From Dolomedes plantarius (lineage: Eukaryota > Arthropoda > Arachnida > Araneae > Dolomedidae): a stretch of DNA of 64,000 bases. The stretch spans positions 27,486,132 to 27,550,131 of the forward strand of contig OU015501.1 of assembly GCA_907164885.2 (NCBI GenBank). Direction: 5' to 3'. The notes under the pieces were generated by a model. The model searched no databases, was not told where the DNA came from, and saw only the letters and a program-made list of their open reading frames with translations. Shown in pieces: positions 14,026 through 26,923 of the stretch (position 1 is its first letter; each line of letters starts with the position of its first letter). Both the position numbers and the translations under genes were made by a program.

Positions 14026-14530
14026 TGGCCCGTGCGACCCTTGATAAATTTTATAGCGAGGTTGGTGGTTTGTAGTAGAATGAAAGATTAAACGTATCAT
14101 TTGTAGCAATTGTTTATTTGTCAGATAACAATGGTGCACAAAGATAATACAAAACCAATTACAAAACACCTTTGGTCACAATATTGGGGGTGAAACATAA
14201 GACAAAACAGGGGAGCATGAGATATGTACATGTCAAAACACCTTTGTAGACAATATCAAAAGTTAAATATGACACAAACTCGTGGAAATGTGATATTTGC
14301 ATTACATAACCTCTGTGCACACTATTTGACTGTGCCGTTTCGACGCATCCAGCGAAAGAACTTTAGGGCCAAAAGTCAATGTTTCACTTCGATTTTTAAA
14401 CAAACAATTCAGTGTGTCATTCTGAATTAAAAATTCGTCAGAAGTGGAAACCTTAATCTTTAAAACGGTACCTCATTTATCGATTTTGATTAAGTATGAA
14501 GGGAGAGTAAGGGATCGTCACAAAAAATCA
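14026..14530. repeat. Repeat B, first copy
   Basis: The block around 14390-14510 (acttcgattttt..aaacaa, taatctttaaaa, aagtatgaaggg) recurs in the same order at 15585-15700. The left boundary begins tagatggcccgtgcgaccc, reminiscent of the Helitron end region, but a CTAG terminus is not clear. The class is undetermined. Confidence 0.5.
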
Positions 14531-14720
14531 CCTTCTAGAAATAATATATATGGTTTTTCCATGCAAAAAGAATAATGAACACCTACGCGAATGTTGCCAA
14601 TAAAGAAACTCATTAATGAAATCACAGAATGATAATAAAAACAAACGATTTTTAAATTTAAAAGTTCAGCCCGATTGATAATGGTAAAATTAAAAAAGCT
14701 AGCAGACGTGCCATCTAGGA

Positions 14721-15550
14721 CAGAGCTTCGCAACCTTTTATCTTCCACGGCACAACAACGTTTTTTTTTCGATAATTCCGCGGCACACCACAAGAAAAAG
14801 CTTGCAAATATATAAATTACAATAAATAGGTATATGTTTTTATTAGATAAAAAACACAACAAAATAGCTCTGTGTATCAAGATAATTATAATCATTTAAG
14901 TTTTATATAAATCATTTTGAACTGTACACCAACACAAGAACAAAAATATAAAATTATAGTTTACAAGTAAAAAATTTTTCTCTTTAAATTTTTATATTAA
15001 AATTTGCTTTTTGGTCTTTACTTAAGCCTAATAAACCAAAGTTAATTTAACCATAACTAACTTATTAATGAGATATTTGAGATTGTTTTGATAAATGTGC
15101 GTTTTATATTTGCACGTTTTATATTTGGCTCTATAATAGAAAGAGCTACAGTTCATGGTCAAGGCCCTTTAAATATGATAGTTTGTCATTTTCAATTAGA
15201 ACCAGTGTCGAAAAACTTTGTTCGCATAAGTATGTCGTAGAAAATGGGAGCAAAATTGCAATGGCCTTGTCAGAAATTTGTGGATATTTTTTCTTAACTG
15301 AAATCCAGAAATATGACGCTCGAGTATACATACAATGTATGGATAACAACATGTTTTTGTTTTGTGTATAATTCCGACCCAGAAAAATTACATATTAACA
15401 AAAAGTTAGAGGAATATTTTACTTAGAAAAATTTATATTTAATGCGGTGGTTAATTTTTGTATTATCATAATCGATAAAATCACCGCAGCACAGTCAAGA
15501 TCACCTCGCGGCACACTAGTGTGTCACGGCACAGCGGTTGCGGAGCACTG
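14721..15550 (-). mobile_element. hAT element (830 bp) with transposase C-terminal remnant
   Basis: The ends CAGAGCTTCGCAACC and the complement of CAGTGCTCCGCAACC are flanked by an 8-bp duplication, atctagga at 14713-14720 and atctaggg at 15551-15558 (one mismatch). It lies between the two copies of repeat B. Internally the minus strand keeps part of a transposase (see 15146-15352); the rest of the gene is deleted. Confidence 0.87.
15146..15352 (-). pseudogene. hAT dimerisation domain remnant (ZBED5-like)
   Basis: The frame contains FWISVKKKYPQISDKAIAIL then LPFSTTYLCEQSFSTL, the conserved FW..YP..A...L.PF.TTYLCE.FS pattern of the hAT C-terminal dimerisation domain. The upstream catalytic domain is absent. 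It is the same transposase class as the relic at 1-715. Confidence 0.85.
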
Positions 15551-15558
15551 ATCTAGGG

Positions 15559-15734
15559 GACGAAAAATTGTTTATAATGCTTATACTTCGATGTTTAAAC
15601 AAATAATATGATGTGTAATTCTATATTAACAATTAGCACGAAGCGAAGATCTTAATCTTTAAAATGGTATCTCATTTATTCGATTTTGGTTAAGTATGAA
15701 GGGAAAAAAAGGGATAAAACAAAAAACACAAAAG

Positions 15735-15801
<67 letters not shown>

Positions 15802-15838
15802 CAGTCAGTCAGTTACGAACCTAGAGATAATAATTACA
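15559..15838. repeat. Repeat B, second copy, with (TA)n(TG)n and a Helitron-like end
   Basis: It shares the taatctttaaaa...aagtatgaaggg block with 14390-14526. It then runs through (TA)n/(TG)n at 15735-15800 into cagtcagtcagttacgaacc and tagaga before a T, which resembles the TC-end region of the Helitron copies. A relative of that Helitron family is possible but not shown. Confidence 0.4.
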
Positions 15839-16311
15839 ATAAAATTAATATAAACGGGTAACGATAATTCTGCGTGTATTTGATCAATACCGGACTAATA
15901 GATGTCCAACTAAAAAAGAAAAACATTAATATAAAACAACGGAATGGACAATAATTGGGATATTTATTTGCAAAAACATTACAAAGACACTATCAGGGAG
16001 TGAAAACAATGAATTGGTTTCAATGAACAGAAATCTGCTTAAAAAGCATTTAATTTATTGCAGCAACTGGATAGCCTTCTAATCGGTAACAAACGCTTCG
16101 AAAATCATGTTAAAAGCGTTTTTCTGCTCTCAATCGTCAGTATGAATTTACAATTTTTTCAGAGTTGACTGGACTGGTGGGATAGCTAGATCAATGGAGC
16201 GACTGTTGCGGACGTCTCTCTTGTGTTCCGTTTACATCTGGGCCATTCTAGAGGCGTCTTCGGCTATTGGGTGTGCTTGTCGTTAGATATTGGATTAATG
16301 AAAGTTATATA
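15839..16311. other. No recognised gene or element
   Basis: Mixed-composition DNA; neither terminal repeats nor exons were identified. Confidence 0.4.
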
Positions 16312-16313
16312 TA

Positions 16314-16913
16314 TACCGGGTAGGAAAAAAGTCCGTATAAACTTTAAAAATTCATAAAAACAGGAAAAATAACCAAAATAGAAAAGGTTTGCAGGGTTAG
16401 CATCGCTAGGTCACGGTATTTTTTTTAAGATAGGAAAAAAAAAATAACTCAAAAAACAGCCAACAGGTGGCACTGGTACTAGCGAATTCTGTGGAAATAT
16501 GCAAGAGAGATGGTTATAAGAACGTGCGCTCCTAATCCACAACCAGTTCACCGTTGTTCCGCGATCCGCCGAGAGATGTCATGTATACATCCGGACCTGC
16601 TGCACTCTGTCGTTGCTGGATTTGTGTCTAGCCTACGATGCCTTATCCCCTGTGGTGGGGGTCATGTGGAACATCTATTGCTGTAATAAATGATTTAGAA
16701 GCATTCTTTTCGTTATTTCCGTATCTTTTCTTTCACTTGTGTAAGTCAACGCCACATTTCGGCTGTTTTTTTAGTTATTTCCTGTTATTTTCCTGTCTCA
16801 AAAAAATCCCGTGACCTAGCGATGCTAACCCTGAAAACCTTTTTTTCATTTTGGTTGTTTTTCCGGTTTTTATGAATTTTTAAGTTTATACAGACTTTTT
16901 TGCCCACCCGGTA
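16314..16913 (+). mobile_element. TACCGGG-end long-TIR MITE (600 bp)
   Basis: The ends TACCGGGTAGG and its near complement CCACCCGGTA lie in TATA contexts (TA duplications 16312-16313, 16914-16915). TIRs are about 150 bp. The unique centre still holds an apparent N-terminal start near 16575 and a C-terminal GGGHVEHLLL followed by a stop near 16655-16687, but the catalytic domain between them is gone. It belongs to the same end-signature group as 5063-6865. Confidence 0.85.
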
Positions 16914-16915
16914 TA

Positions 16916-17379
16916 TCGCTCGTCATCATAGTATTCTAGGAGTGAACCTTTCCTACCTCACATCACAGTTGTACAGAGACACGGGCATCGTTCACACGTC
17001 CGTGAAGGATCTTACATGTAATTTTCCAAGACAGGTTTATTTAAGGAGAAATGTATGAATTTAAACAAGAGGTAATATAGAGCACCAATAAAAAGGGGGA
17101 AAGTAAATGTCACGCCGTGAATTTTAAATAAGGTAGGACGTGAATTTTAAATAAGGTTTTAAGTAAGGCGACAAAAACATCGATACACCTCCTAACAAAA
17201 ATCTGATCACAACGAAATTCGGTATACAAATTTTCCCTTGCCAATGATGCAAATGAGGAAATACTTGTAACCAGTGAATGAATTGCGGCAGTTACAGGAC
17301 ATCGGAACTGCGCATTGTTATGTTATAACAGAAAGCGATCCTCGCTTTCAAGCATGAATGTTCCAGTTCAATTTGATCG
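16916..17379. other. No recognised gene or element
   Basis: A direct repetition of cgtgaattttaaataagg near 17113-17155 is the only structure noted. Confidence 0.4.
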
Positions 17380-18060
17380 TGTTGATGTTTATTGGCTGTA
17401 GCAATGCCTCAGCGATGAATTCGCGCACTCTACAGCTAAATGACGGGTTATAAAGAGCCCGTGTTATCATACTGAAAGAGGGTGAATAGTCTAATTGTCG
17501 TATGGATAGCCTGTCGGGTTCCGGAACGACGCAAAAACTGAAGGATGTTCGTATGAATGTCTCGACAACGACTGATATGTGCGACAAGCGAGCATTAGGC
17601 CCAGAGGGGCCAAATTATCTTTAGTGATGAATAGGAGAGGGTTCGGAGATGTCTGGAGAGGGTTCGACCAGCCAAAGGATCCCAATTTACTGTAGAACGC
17701 CACACATCATGATAACAAGGAATTATGGCGCCATCTCCTATGATAGCTGTACCCCACTGGTTTCTCCATCACACCCCCAAAGTACAACATTCTACGCCCC
17801 ATTGTGTTACCGCGCCTTTTGAAGTCCTCATTTTGCAGCACGATAATGTCCGGCCACACACGGCAGACGTCTTTCGTGACTGCATTCGTACTTACAACAC
17901 ACTTCCTTGCCCAGTCCCCGATGAGGCACATTTGGGATGGGATGGGTCGTCACAATAATTTAAACCACTTAACCTACCAGATGAATGCCGTTTGACAATA
18001 AATACCGCAGGCCATCATCCGTGAACTTTATGAATCCATTCCACACCACGTAATACCTTG
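17380..18060 (+). pseudogene. Tc1-type transposase relic, strongly decayed
   Basis: In order on the + strand are IIFSDE (first acid, about 17617-17634, then a stop), ILQHDNVRPHTADVFRD (second acid, about 17832-17885), a shortened SP..RHIWDGMGR block (about 17905-17950) in which the third Glu appears replaced by Arg after small deletions, and ELYESIPHHV near 18025. Several frame changes are required and no TIRs were found. Confidence 0.7.
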
Positions 18061-18733
18061 TATCTAGACCAGAGGATCCTAAACTAAAAATTCATATGAA
18101 TCCCCTTGTGTCGATCTTTCAGTACAAATAAACTGTCAAGTTGTTCTGAAATTGTAATAATTTCTTTTTATTTACATGTAAAATTAACGTACCAAATTTA
18201 CAAATATGTGTGTGTATATATATGTGTGTGTGTGTGTGCATGTAAGAAAAAGGTGCATGCCCCTAAATTTTATTTAATTCTTTCCCAAAAATTCCCGTCT
18301 CTAACATAGAACATCCCTTTTCGTTTAATGCATGTATGAACATTATAATTTAGAAACTCTACAAGCCCTTTAGCCACGTGCCGAGTTTTTCCCGTCAATC
18401 TTTCTCGGCCGCTGGACATTTATCAAACCCGCACTGAGTACTCGTATTAAACTAATACTACCGTATATGGCTATGGAAAAAGCTCTAGCCTCTAGAAAAC
18501 TCCACATGGGCATCCCAGAAATCATCAAATTGACATTTATAAACACATAGAGTCTGGTTTGTATAAAAAGACGTAACTCTCACCCCACAACCCTAATCCA
18601 ATGAGATACTAGGAGACACCTATTATGATGAAGTCTAACGAGTTAAAAAAATTTAATCCTGGTGGTCGTAAAGAATTATTATCCATTTTATATATGTTTG
18701 AAGGGATGATAATCTGGTCTCTACTGTCTAAGC
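18061..18733. other. No recognised gene or element
   Basis: A (TG)n/(TA)n patch lies near 18205-18240. The 103-codon open frame at 18625-18936 (+) overlaps the hAT element boundary and is not credible as a gene. Confidence 0.4.
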
Positions 18734-19131
18734 CAGTGGTTCTGGACCTGTGGCACGCATACCCCTTGAGGTACGTGCTGGACTGTTCAAGACAATGCGG
18801 AAAATTTTTAGCAATTGCGGAAAAAATAGCATCTTGTAATAAATATAAAAAATTATACAAAGGGCCCAGAATTTTTTCTCTGGAATTATCACAAAACTCT
18901 AGACGAGAAGGACGTTCTAAAACCGAAGAAATATAAATTTTGATCATCTGTTCAGAGTTGTAGAGATTGACATCAGTTCACTTCCTCTTCCGAAATTTCC
19001 ACACAAGTCATTAATGCAACTGTGCGAGATTATACAAATGCAACTATATCGCTCATTAATTATAGTCATTTTATATTCCATTTTTTGAGTTTATTTATAA
19101 ACACAATTACAAACAATTTAATATATGTATT

Positions 19132-19176
<45 letters not shown>

Positions 19177-19281
19177 ATTTCTTACACTATAGCTATCGTT
19201 TTATCTGTCGCTACAAGGGGTACGCCAGTTACGTATAAATTTCCAAGAGGTACTTGAGATATAAAAGTTTGAGAACCGCTG
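18734..19281. mobile_element. Charlie-like hAT MITE (548 bp)
   Basis: The left end CAGTGGTTCTGGACC and right end complement CAGCGGTTCTCAAAC are typical Charlie-type termini. Flanks gtctaagc (18726-18733) and gtctaagg (19282-19289) form an 8-bp duplication with one mismatch. A (TG)n run occupies about 19135-19172. No coding remains. Confidence 0.8.
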
Positions 19282-19470
19282 GTCTAAGGTGTTGCCTTCA
19301 AGTTACAATTAAAAAATAGAAAATAATAGTTTAATCACTAGCTAATTTTTAAAGCAGAAATTTTAGGTTAAACGATTAACATTTCAGTCTAATTATATTC
19401 TGATAATTCTTTCTATAATTTCTTTGACAAGCTTAAGACTGAAACCTTTAGAACTTATGTTCGTTTAAGC

Positions 19471-19700
19471 CATCCATGTCGTATAATGGTTAGCAATACA
19501 AGCTGTCATTGCGGGGGCCTGGGTTCGAATTCCAGTCGAGGAATGGATGTCTCTGTTTTGTACCCTAACAAGAAATAATGTTGGCTCACACTCTAGATAC
19601 TTCTATAATGAAGTAGGCAGCACGTATTGGAGGGTGTACGGGCGAAGGCCCTTAAGGATAACTAAGGGCCTTCCTTTAAGGGATAAATATAATAATCGTA
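19471..19700 (+). mobile_element. tRNA-Asp-like SINE
   Basis: The head (19471-19548) has an A-box region tataatggttagc, an anticodon-loop-like ctgtcat (GTC, Asp) and a perfect B box ggttcgaattcc. Acceptor ends pair (tcca/tgga) but the anticodon stem does not, so it is not a working tRNA. An unrelated body follows, with a strong internal hairpin (aaggcccttaa/ctaagggcctt) near 19645-19675. The end is uncertain. Confidence 0.65.
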
Positions 19701-20569
19701 GTATAAATAAGTTATTTTCAACTAAATTAGTGAAAATGAATTTATTAAGTTGTGCCTAACAGTTTCAAAATTTTTATCACTTGAAGGTTAAAATCTAAAC
19801 TTTATCCTATATATCTTATTCTGATAAATTATCACGAAAACTGTGATCTGGAAAATTAACATTATTTGAATTATTACTACTCGCTCCTATTTCACAAGAA
19901 ATGGTACAAAAATCGATATTTGTTTCCTTGTTATTACAATAACTATCAATGTTAGTATCTATAAATCTTTTAGGGTGTAAAATAGGTAGTATACTTGACC
20001 TATTGTCTCTTATAAATATTTGTACAATTATTTTTATGAAAAAGATATTAAATGAGGCAATTGAAAGGTAAATATCTTAAGTAATATTATGAAAATTTGA
20101 GCTTTTGAAAGTATCTTTCTTGAAATTCGCAAGTTTATCATACATCATTATAAAGTGTCTTCTAGAATTGGGCCATATTAGGACTACAGTAGTTACACTT
20201 TCTGCTTAATATCCTTCATTTAAAAATTAGTATTTGATTAAAGACACATTGCCATTATTTGGGTATTTTAATGCGCCGTATACTGAAGTGTATTTTTATC
20301 GATCAATATAACATCCAAGCACTTTCTTTTAAAAAAAGTCAGATTTTTATGTTAAAGTATTCCTTGAAAATTACCTAGCATATTACCAAAAACTCAAAGA
20401 TTTTGTCTCGAATAAAATGAATTAATCTTATTGACTTCAGGAAAAATTAATAATTATGACATCATTATTCACCCAAAATTTTTAAAAAATCAGGATTATT
20501 TTGTCTAATAAATTATCATGGTGTTTGTACTGCAGGTTAAGTAAACAGCAAATCTAAAATGCGAGAGAA
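19701..20569. other. No recognised gene or element
   Basis: Strongly AT-rich DNA without motifs I can name. Confidence 0.4.
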
Positions 20570-20574
20570 TACGT

Positions 20575-20904
20575 TGTTACGACTCCAAACTCTGTCTGTA
20601 ACTGTTTGTCCCTATATACGGGGATTTTGGTTTTACTCTCCTTATGGGAGGGAAATACTGTATGTGTACGTCACATGTCAAAACGAAACTAACTTGTTTT
20701 TGTCGCGTTGGGAGAGCCGAATTGTGCGCTCTTAGAATCATGTCATAGCTCGAGATAGTCGAGTGAAAATCTGGGAGGCATAAATGAAAAGGCGTAATAC
20801 ATATTGTAACGAGAATACTGTAATTAGTGTTGTGATTGTGAATTGTGAATAAATGTAGTGTTCAGTAAAGGATACGGAGTCGGATACGTTTAATTTATGG
20901 TACA
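20575..20904 (+). mobile_element. Solo LTR (330 bp), 5-bp target duplication tacgt
   Basis: The unit starts TGTTACGAC, ends GGTACA (TG...CA), and is bracketed by tacgt at 20570-20574 and 20905-20909. An AATAAA signal near 20850 fits the + strand. No internal region is present, consistent with LTR-LTR recombination. Confidence 0.75.
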
Positions 20905-20980
20905 TACGTGATGCCTTAGGAATGGTGTTATTTGTGTGGTGAAGTTCGAGGCGCTTTCAAATTCTAAAGGTCTCTTATTT

Positions 20981-21382
<402 letters not shown>

Positions 21383-21479
21383 ATTTTTTTTAATTTTTTT
21401 TTTTTTTATTTTTTTTTGTTGCTGTTGTTTCTTGAGAGTGATTTGGATAGACACAGAACATTTTTAAAAGGATGCGGTT

Positions 21480-21750
21480 GATCTTTACGATTATGAACAA
21501 TGTATGGCAGTGCCATCCGGTTCATACGTAGAATGCCCGTGGCGCCAACAGCCAACAGCCAGCAGTAGCGTTTTAAACACTAATAATGAACCGAGGTAGC
21601 CATGACTACGCATCACCATTCCACGAGTTATTTGTAAGCGGCTTCAACAGCAGTGATTTAAAGATACACCAACAGCGGCCATGCAGTCGTGGCGTCAACG
21701 TTGTGAAAAATGTGTGCGGTTAGAGGGAGACTATGTTGAGATGTGACAGT
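21480..21750 (+). pseudogene. mariner transposase C-terminal relic
   Basis: Near 21680-21748 the frame MQSWRQRCEKCVRLEGDYVE ends in a stop, matching the W..R...C....GDYVE tail of mariner transposases. Upstream catalytic blocks are not recognisable and TIRs were not found. Confidence 0.5.
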
Positions 21751-22927
<1,177 letters not shown>

Positions 22928-22929
<2 letters not shown>

Positions 22930-24025
22930 ATCTTTTAAAACATTATGTCATATTGAAGTTTTTAATTGTTATTTCTTATGACCCATTATAATTAAATAAA
23001 GTGCTGTCATTTATGTGTGCCTGATGCTTCGCCTGCCTTATTTAGCATGTGGCTCGAATCGAAATCTATTTCCAACTATACGATAAAAGATTGATAATTA
23101 GGATAATTATTTATAAGTTCAGGAGGCGTTGTATCACTTAGAACTTAAATGAATCTCGTATATGACGAAATAGGAAAAGAAGTGGTTAAATTTCAAGCAA
23201 AATATAGGACAATGCTAGATAAAAAAAAATCCCGAATGATAATAATCGAATAACAAGAAGAAAAATATTTTAATGCAAATATCGAACTGTGTACTGCTTA
23301 AATACAAAAATGTATCATAACAGTAGGTAGATGTACAGTAACTACATTCCGTGCGATAATGAGCCGAAAACTAAAATGTGAAAATTCATTTGCTGCGAGT
23401 GGTCATGGAATTTTTCCATTATTTTTATAATAAAACTAATGAACATGCGTTCAAATCATCACAGTCCCATTCAGACTTAAGTTTGCTTTCAATCTACATG
23501 AAGACGAAGTATCCAAATCTTCAGTGAAAAAAAAATTCCTCACCGATTCGTAGCGCCCACATTTGGGAAGTTTCCAATTTTCTTAGATCTTGCAGAGCAA
23601 ACTATTTTATATGATGTGGTTGATGGTTTTGAACAGAGGAAATGAAATATAGCTTCCATACAAATAAATAATAGGGGTTTACACTTTTCGCTGCTAGAGT
23701 ATGTAATAGTAGCCTAGGTCCCCATTTATTGAATTGCAGGTTCAGTTAAGAGGAAACGTGAAATGAGAGGTAAACCGTGATGCCTGACAAATACGAACAT
23801 GCGTATGTATTATATAAGTAGTATATGACGAATAAGAATAGAGGTGGTAAAATTTTGGCTGAAATATAGATGTTAAATTAAAACCATTATGTAGTATATT
23901 CTAAATCAGGAAAAGAAAAATGTTTCATTAGAAAAAAAAATCTACCAAAACAGTACTAAATAGTACGTCAGTTACATTTGATGTCATGGTAAATGTGCTT
24001 GCGAATTCCATCGAAAGTTATATTA
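22928..24025. repeat. Unannotated stretch with a diverged direct duplication
   Basis: About 23155-23350 and 23815-23990 share the same order of blocks (gtatatgacgaa, gaggtggt/aagtggtt, aaatatag, atgttt/tttaat, acagtag/acagtac, gtcagttaca/cagtaactaca). This suggests an old direct duplication about 650 bp apart. No gene is seen. Confidence 0.4.
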
Positions 24026-24180
24026 GTATGATGGAATCTCTTATAGTGATAGGGGTATTCACTACAAAAGTCTGTAGGTTCGAGTTCCGTCCCTTCCATG
24101 ATGTTTGTAGCAGTTTGGAGTTGGCTTGAAGCTGTAGGTCCCGGTCCAACTAGACCTTGCGTAAGAAAAAATTACCATAA
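24026..24180 (+). mobile_element. tRNA-derived SINE, third family
   Basis: A tRNA-like head of about 75 bp has pairing ends (tggaa/ttcca), an A-box-like atagtgatagggg and a perfect B box ggttcgagttcc. It is followed by a short body ending near gtaagaaaaaa. The head does not fold into a complete tRNA. Confidence 0.55.
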
Positions 24181-25024
24181 CCCTCTCAATCAACGAACCA
24201 TATACTGAAAGCTTCTGGAATTAAATGCTTTAAAGGCCGAAGCGTGATAATTCTAACGAACATGATAGGTCTTCGGGAAAAAAGCTGTTTATTGAATTAA
24301 AGACAGCAAGTAAAAGAAAATGTGGGCCCTTTTCCAAGTCTTTTGTTATTCCCTTCTAAGTTATAACTTCTTTAATCTTGATTCAATTTTCTAAACTTCG
24401 AAAGGAAATGAACAATTCTTTGACGCGCGTACAGTAATCTCATGTTAAATTCTATTTTGGTATAAAACATCACAACTAGTTCTGTCTCTGAAATAGAATA
24501 TTAAATTGACCAATAGAGTGATGACGGGGGCTAAATGTACTTTTGTTTATTACCTTTAGGTTTTTCCAACAAATTATCTTTTGTTTATTTTCTCCTGTCT
24601 TCTGAATGGCCAGTCTTCGTTTTATTATTAGTGCCCTGTTTTAAGCCTCATTTTATCTTAATATTTTTATTAATGACTTCTCCAACATCCCAGAAATGGC
24701 ATATTTTGCAGATGCACTGCAGTATTTTGCCTTTTCAAGAATGTGAAGTTTTTTGAAATATCAACAAATGTATAATTCTAACTGACTAGCACTTCAAATG
24801 AGAAATAACCATAAATACTGTCAAAAGCATAGCTTTTATGCTTCCTAAACACCAAATATGAACAAATAATAAGTACTAAATAAATATTTCTCTGTGAACC
24901 CAGCCCAGTTCTCCAGTTTGTATTTATTTTCACTTCATTTTTTTCATACTCACCTACATTTCACCATTCTCATATGAATTATACGAGAAGAATTTTGCAA
25001 GGCCAAAAAGAATGATTTTCCTCA
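24181..25024. other. No recognised gene or element
   Basis: The 73-codon open frame at 24535-24756 (+) is hydrophobic and AT-driven; no family resemblance was seen. Confidence 0.4.
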
Positions 25025-25026
25025 TA

Positions 25027-26006
25027 CAGTAACCACCGCTTATAGTGATCAGTGGTTATAAGAATCAACCGTTTATAAGAATCAATATCGCGAAAACAAA
25101 AACAAATGTATTATTTCCATGTTAAAATTTTCGCTTTAAAGAATCAATCCACCGGTTTTAAGAATCAGCTTGCACTCTTCGCTTTCCTTTCATTTTTCCA
25201 AGAAAGCCACTTAAACCCTCAAAAGGAACGAAGTTCTTTCTTTATTTTTTTTAAGAAAGCGTGATAAGATGGGATGGAATACAATCGTAAAATGCATCTC
25301 TTTCTTTGTTAGACATAACATAATAGTTTCCCCTTAAACGCTTTAGCACAACACTGTCCTATTAGATTGACCCGGAGGCATCTTTGCCCGTCCGGGCCCG
25401 ATTTCACTTTTCTCTAGTGACAAGCAAAAATAGGGACTCTGTTTTCCCACCTCCCGCATCCTGGTTGCGGATTCCTGGACCATGAAACGCATAAATCTTC
25501 GGCGAAGTGTCCACTATCACTTAAGCAAACGTGACATTAGTAGATTCAGCACGTTATCAAACCGCGAAACGTAAGCTAGAAGGTGAATTTTCGTCTGAGG
25601 CTATTGGTATCGAAAGAGGTATAAACAGCCTCCTGAAAACTTCATTAAGTCAAACCATCGTAGAAAACTTTTCCTTGCTCCCTCCCTGTAGTTGAAATGT
25701 TAAAACTGTTAAGCAGGTATGTTGTAACAAATATTGGATTTTTTTCTTCTCTTACTATAATCATGTGTATCTTCTTATGGGTCTACAAATTAAGTTCTAT
25801 TTTTAAAATGATAAAAAATAACTTTAATAAAAGATAATTAACGTCAATTAAAGAGTATTTTATTGTAAATTATCTAATATATGTATATATAGGTGTGTAT
25901 GTGTGTGCATCTGTCCAAAAACCTAAATTTCGGCTATAAGAATCAACCGCTTATAAGAATCAAAAACAGTAATAACAAACGTGATTCTTATAAGCGGAAA
26001 TCACTG
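25027..26006. mobile_element. pogo/Tigger-like non-autonomous element (980 bp)
   Basis: The ends CAGTAACCACCGCTTATA and the complement of CAGTGATTTCCGCTTATA are flanked by TA (25025-25026, 26007-26008). Subterminal repeats of ataagaatcaac and cgcttataag occur at both ends, as in pogo-group elements. I cannot recognise transposase coding in the centre. Confidence 0.75.
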
Positions 26007-26008
26007 TA

Positions 26009-26802
26009 TTTGAAAAAGAAACTTGCTATTGATATCAGACTCTTCATCTTCAAAATATTTATTTGGCCTATTTTAGCTTCCTTCTGCCACTCGTGGCCTT
26101 ACTCAGCCATGTCTAATTTTAAAATTTTGGTACATAAAGTATTACTGTAAGACAAATGTTGAATCGAATGGAATTGTAAAACACGTCACTTCATGGGGCA
26201 CGGTTGCACCTGCTCTGCTGTAACTCTCCTAGTTTTATCTAATCGTCCAAACATTTTCGAAGGACATAGTGTAAGACTGTATTGTCGTCAGTCCTCGATT
26301 TTTCAGATTTAGATAGGCTTGGGACTCCATGTCTCGTCTTTCTCATAATCCGGTAGGCTGGTGTGCTGTTTCGTTGATCCCTAGACTTAGTAATAAATGG
26401 GATCTTTCCTATTCTGTTAAAACTAAGCTCTTCTAAACTCCACTCTTTCTCGTGGGAAATATCAATTTAACTCCGTTATTCTTGTTCTAATCCAGGAGAT
26501 AGTAAACAGAAAAATTCCTATTAATAAGTTTATATGAAAGGGATGGCCATACTTCGGATCACGAGCCGCATGAGGTTCTTTATCACTTTCTTTACGGCTC
26601 TCCGTTAGAATTTTGGGAACTAGTGCCAGCATCAAATTACCCAAAATTAAAATAAGCGGTATGTCAAATAACTTCTATTTCGGTTTAGCTTACAGCTGTG
26701 AATACTTCTGTTCTACAATTATGTTGATGAACAATAAAGATCGCTCGATGTTGACAAATCTACGTTTAACTGACTTGCTACGAACTGCAACAAGTTGATA
26801 TA
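26009..26802. other. No recognised gene or element
   Basis: Mixed DNA left of the mariner; the short open frames at 26462-26798 overlap on both strands and show no domains. Confidence 0.4.
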
Positions 26803-26923
26803 GAGGGTCTGTCCAGAAAGTAATGAGACTGATTCCATAAAATTCGTTTATTTGAAGATAACTTTACAGACACTTAATATTCTTCAAAATAGCATCCTCT
26901 TGCATTAAGGCTGCTATATACTA

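Noticed and set aside
18625..18936. 103-codon + strand open frame
   Set aside because: It crosses the boundary of the hAT element at 18734 and has no domain; an opposite-strand frame of similar length overlaps it.
19471..19548. Functional tRNA-Asp gene
   Set aside because: The B box and GTC anticodon position are present, but the anticodon stem does not pair and an unrelated SINE-like body follows.
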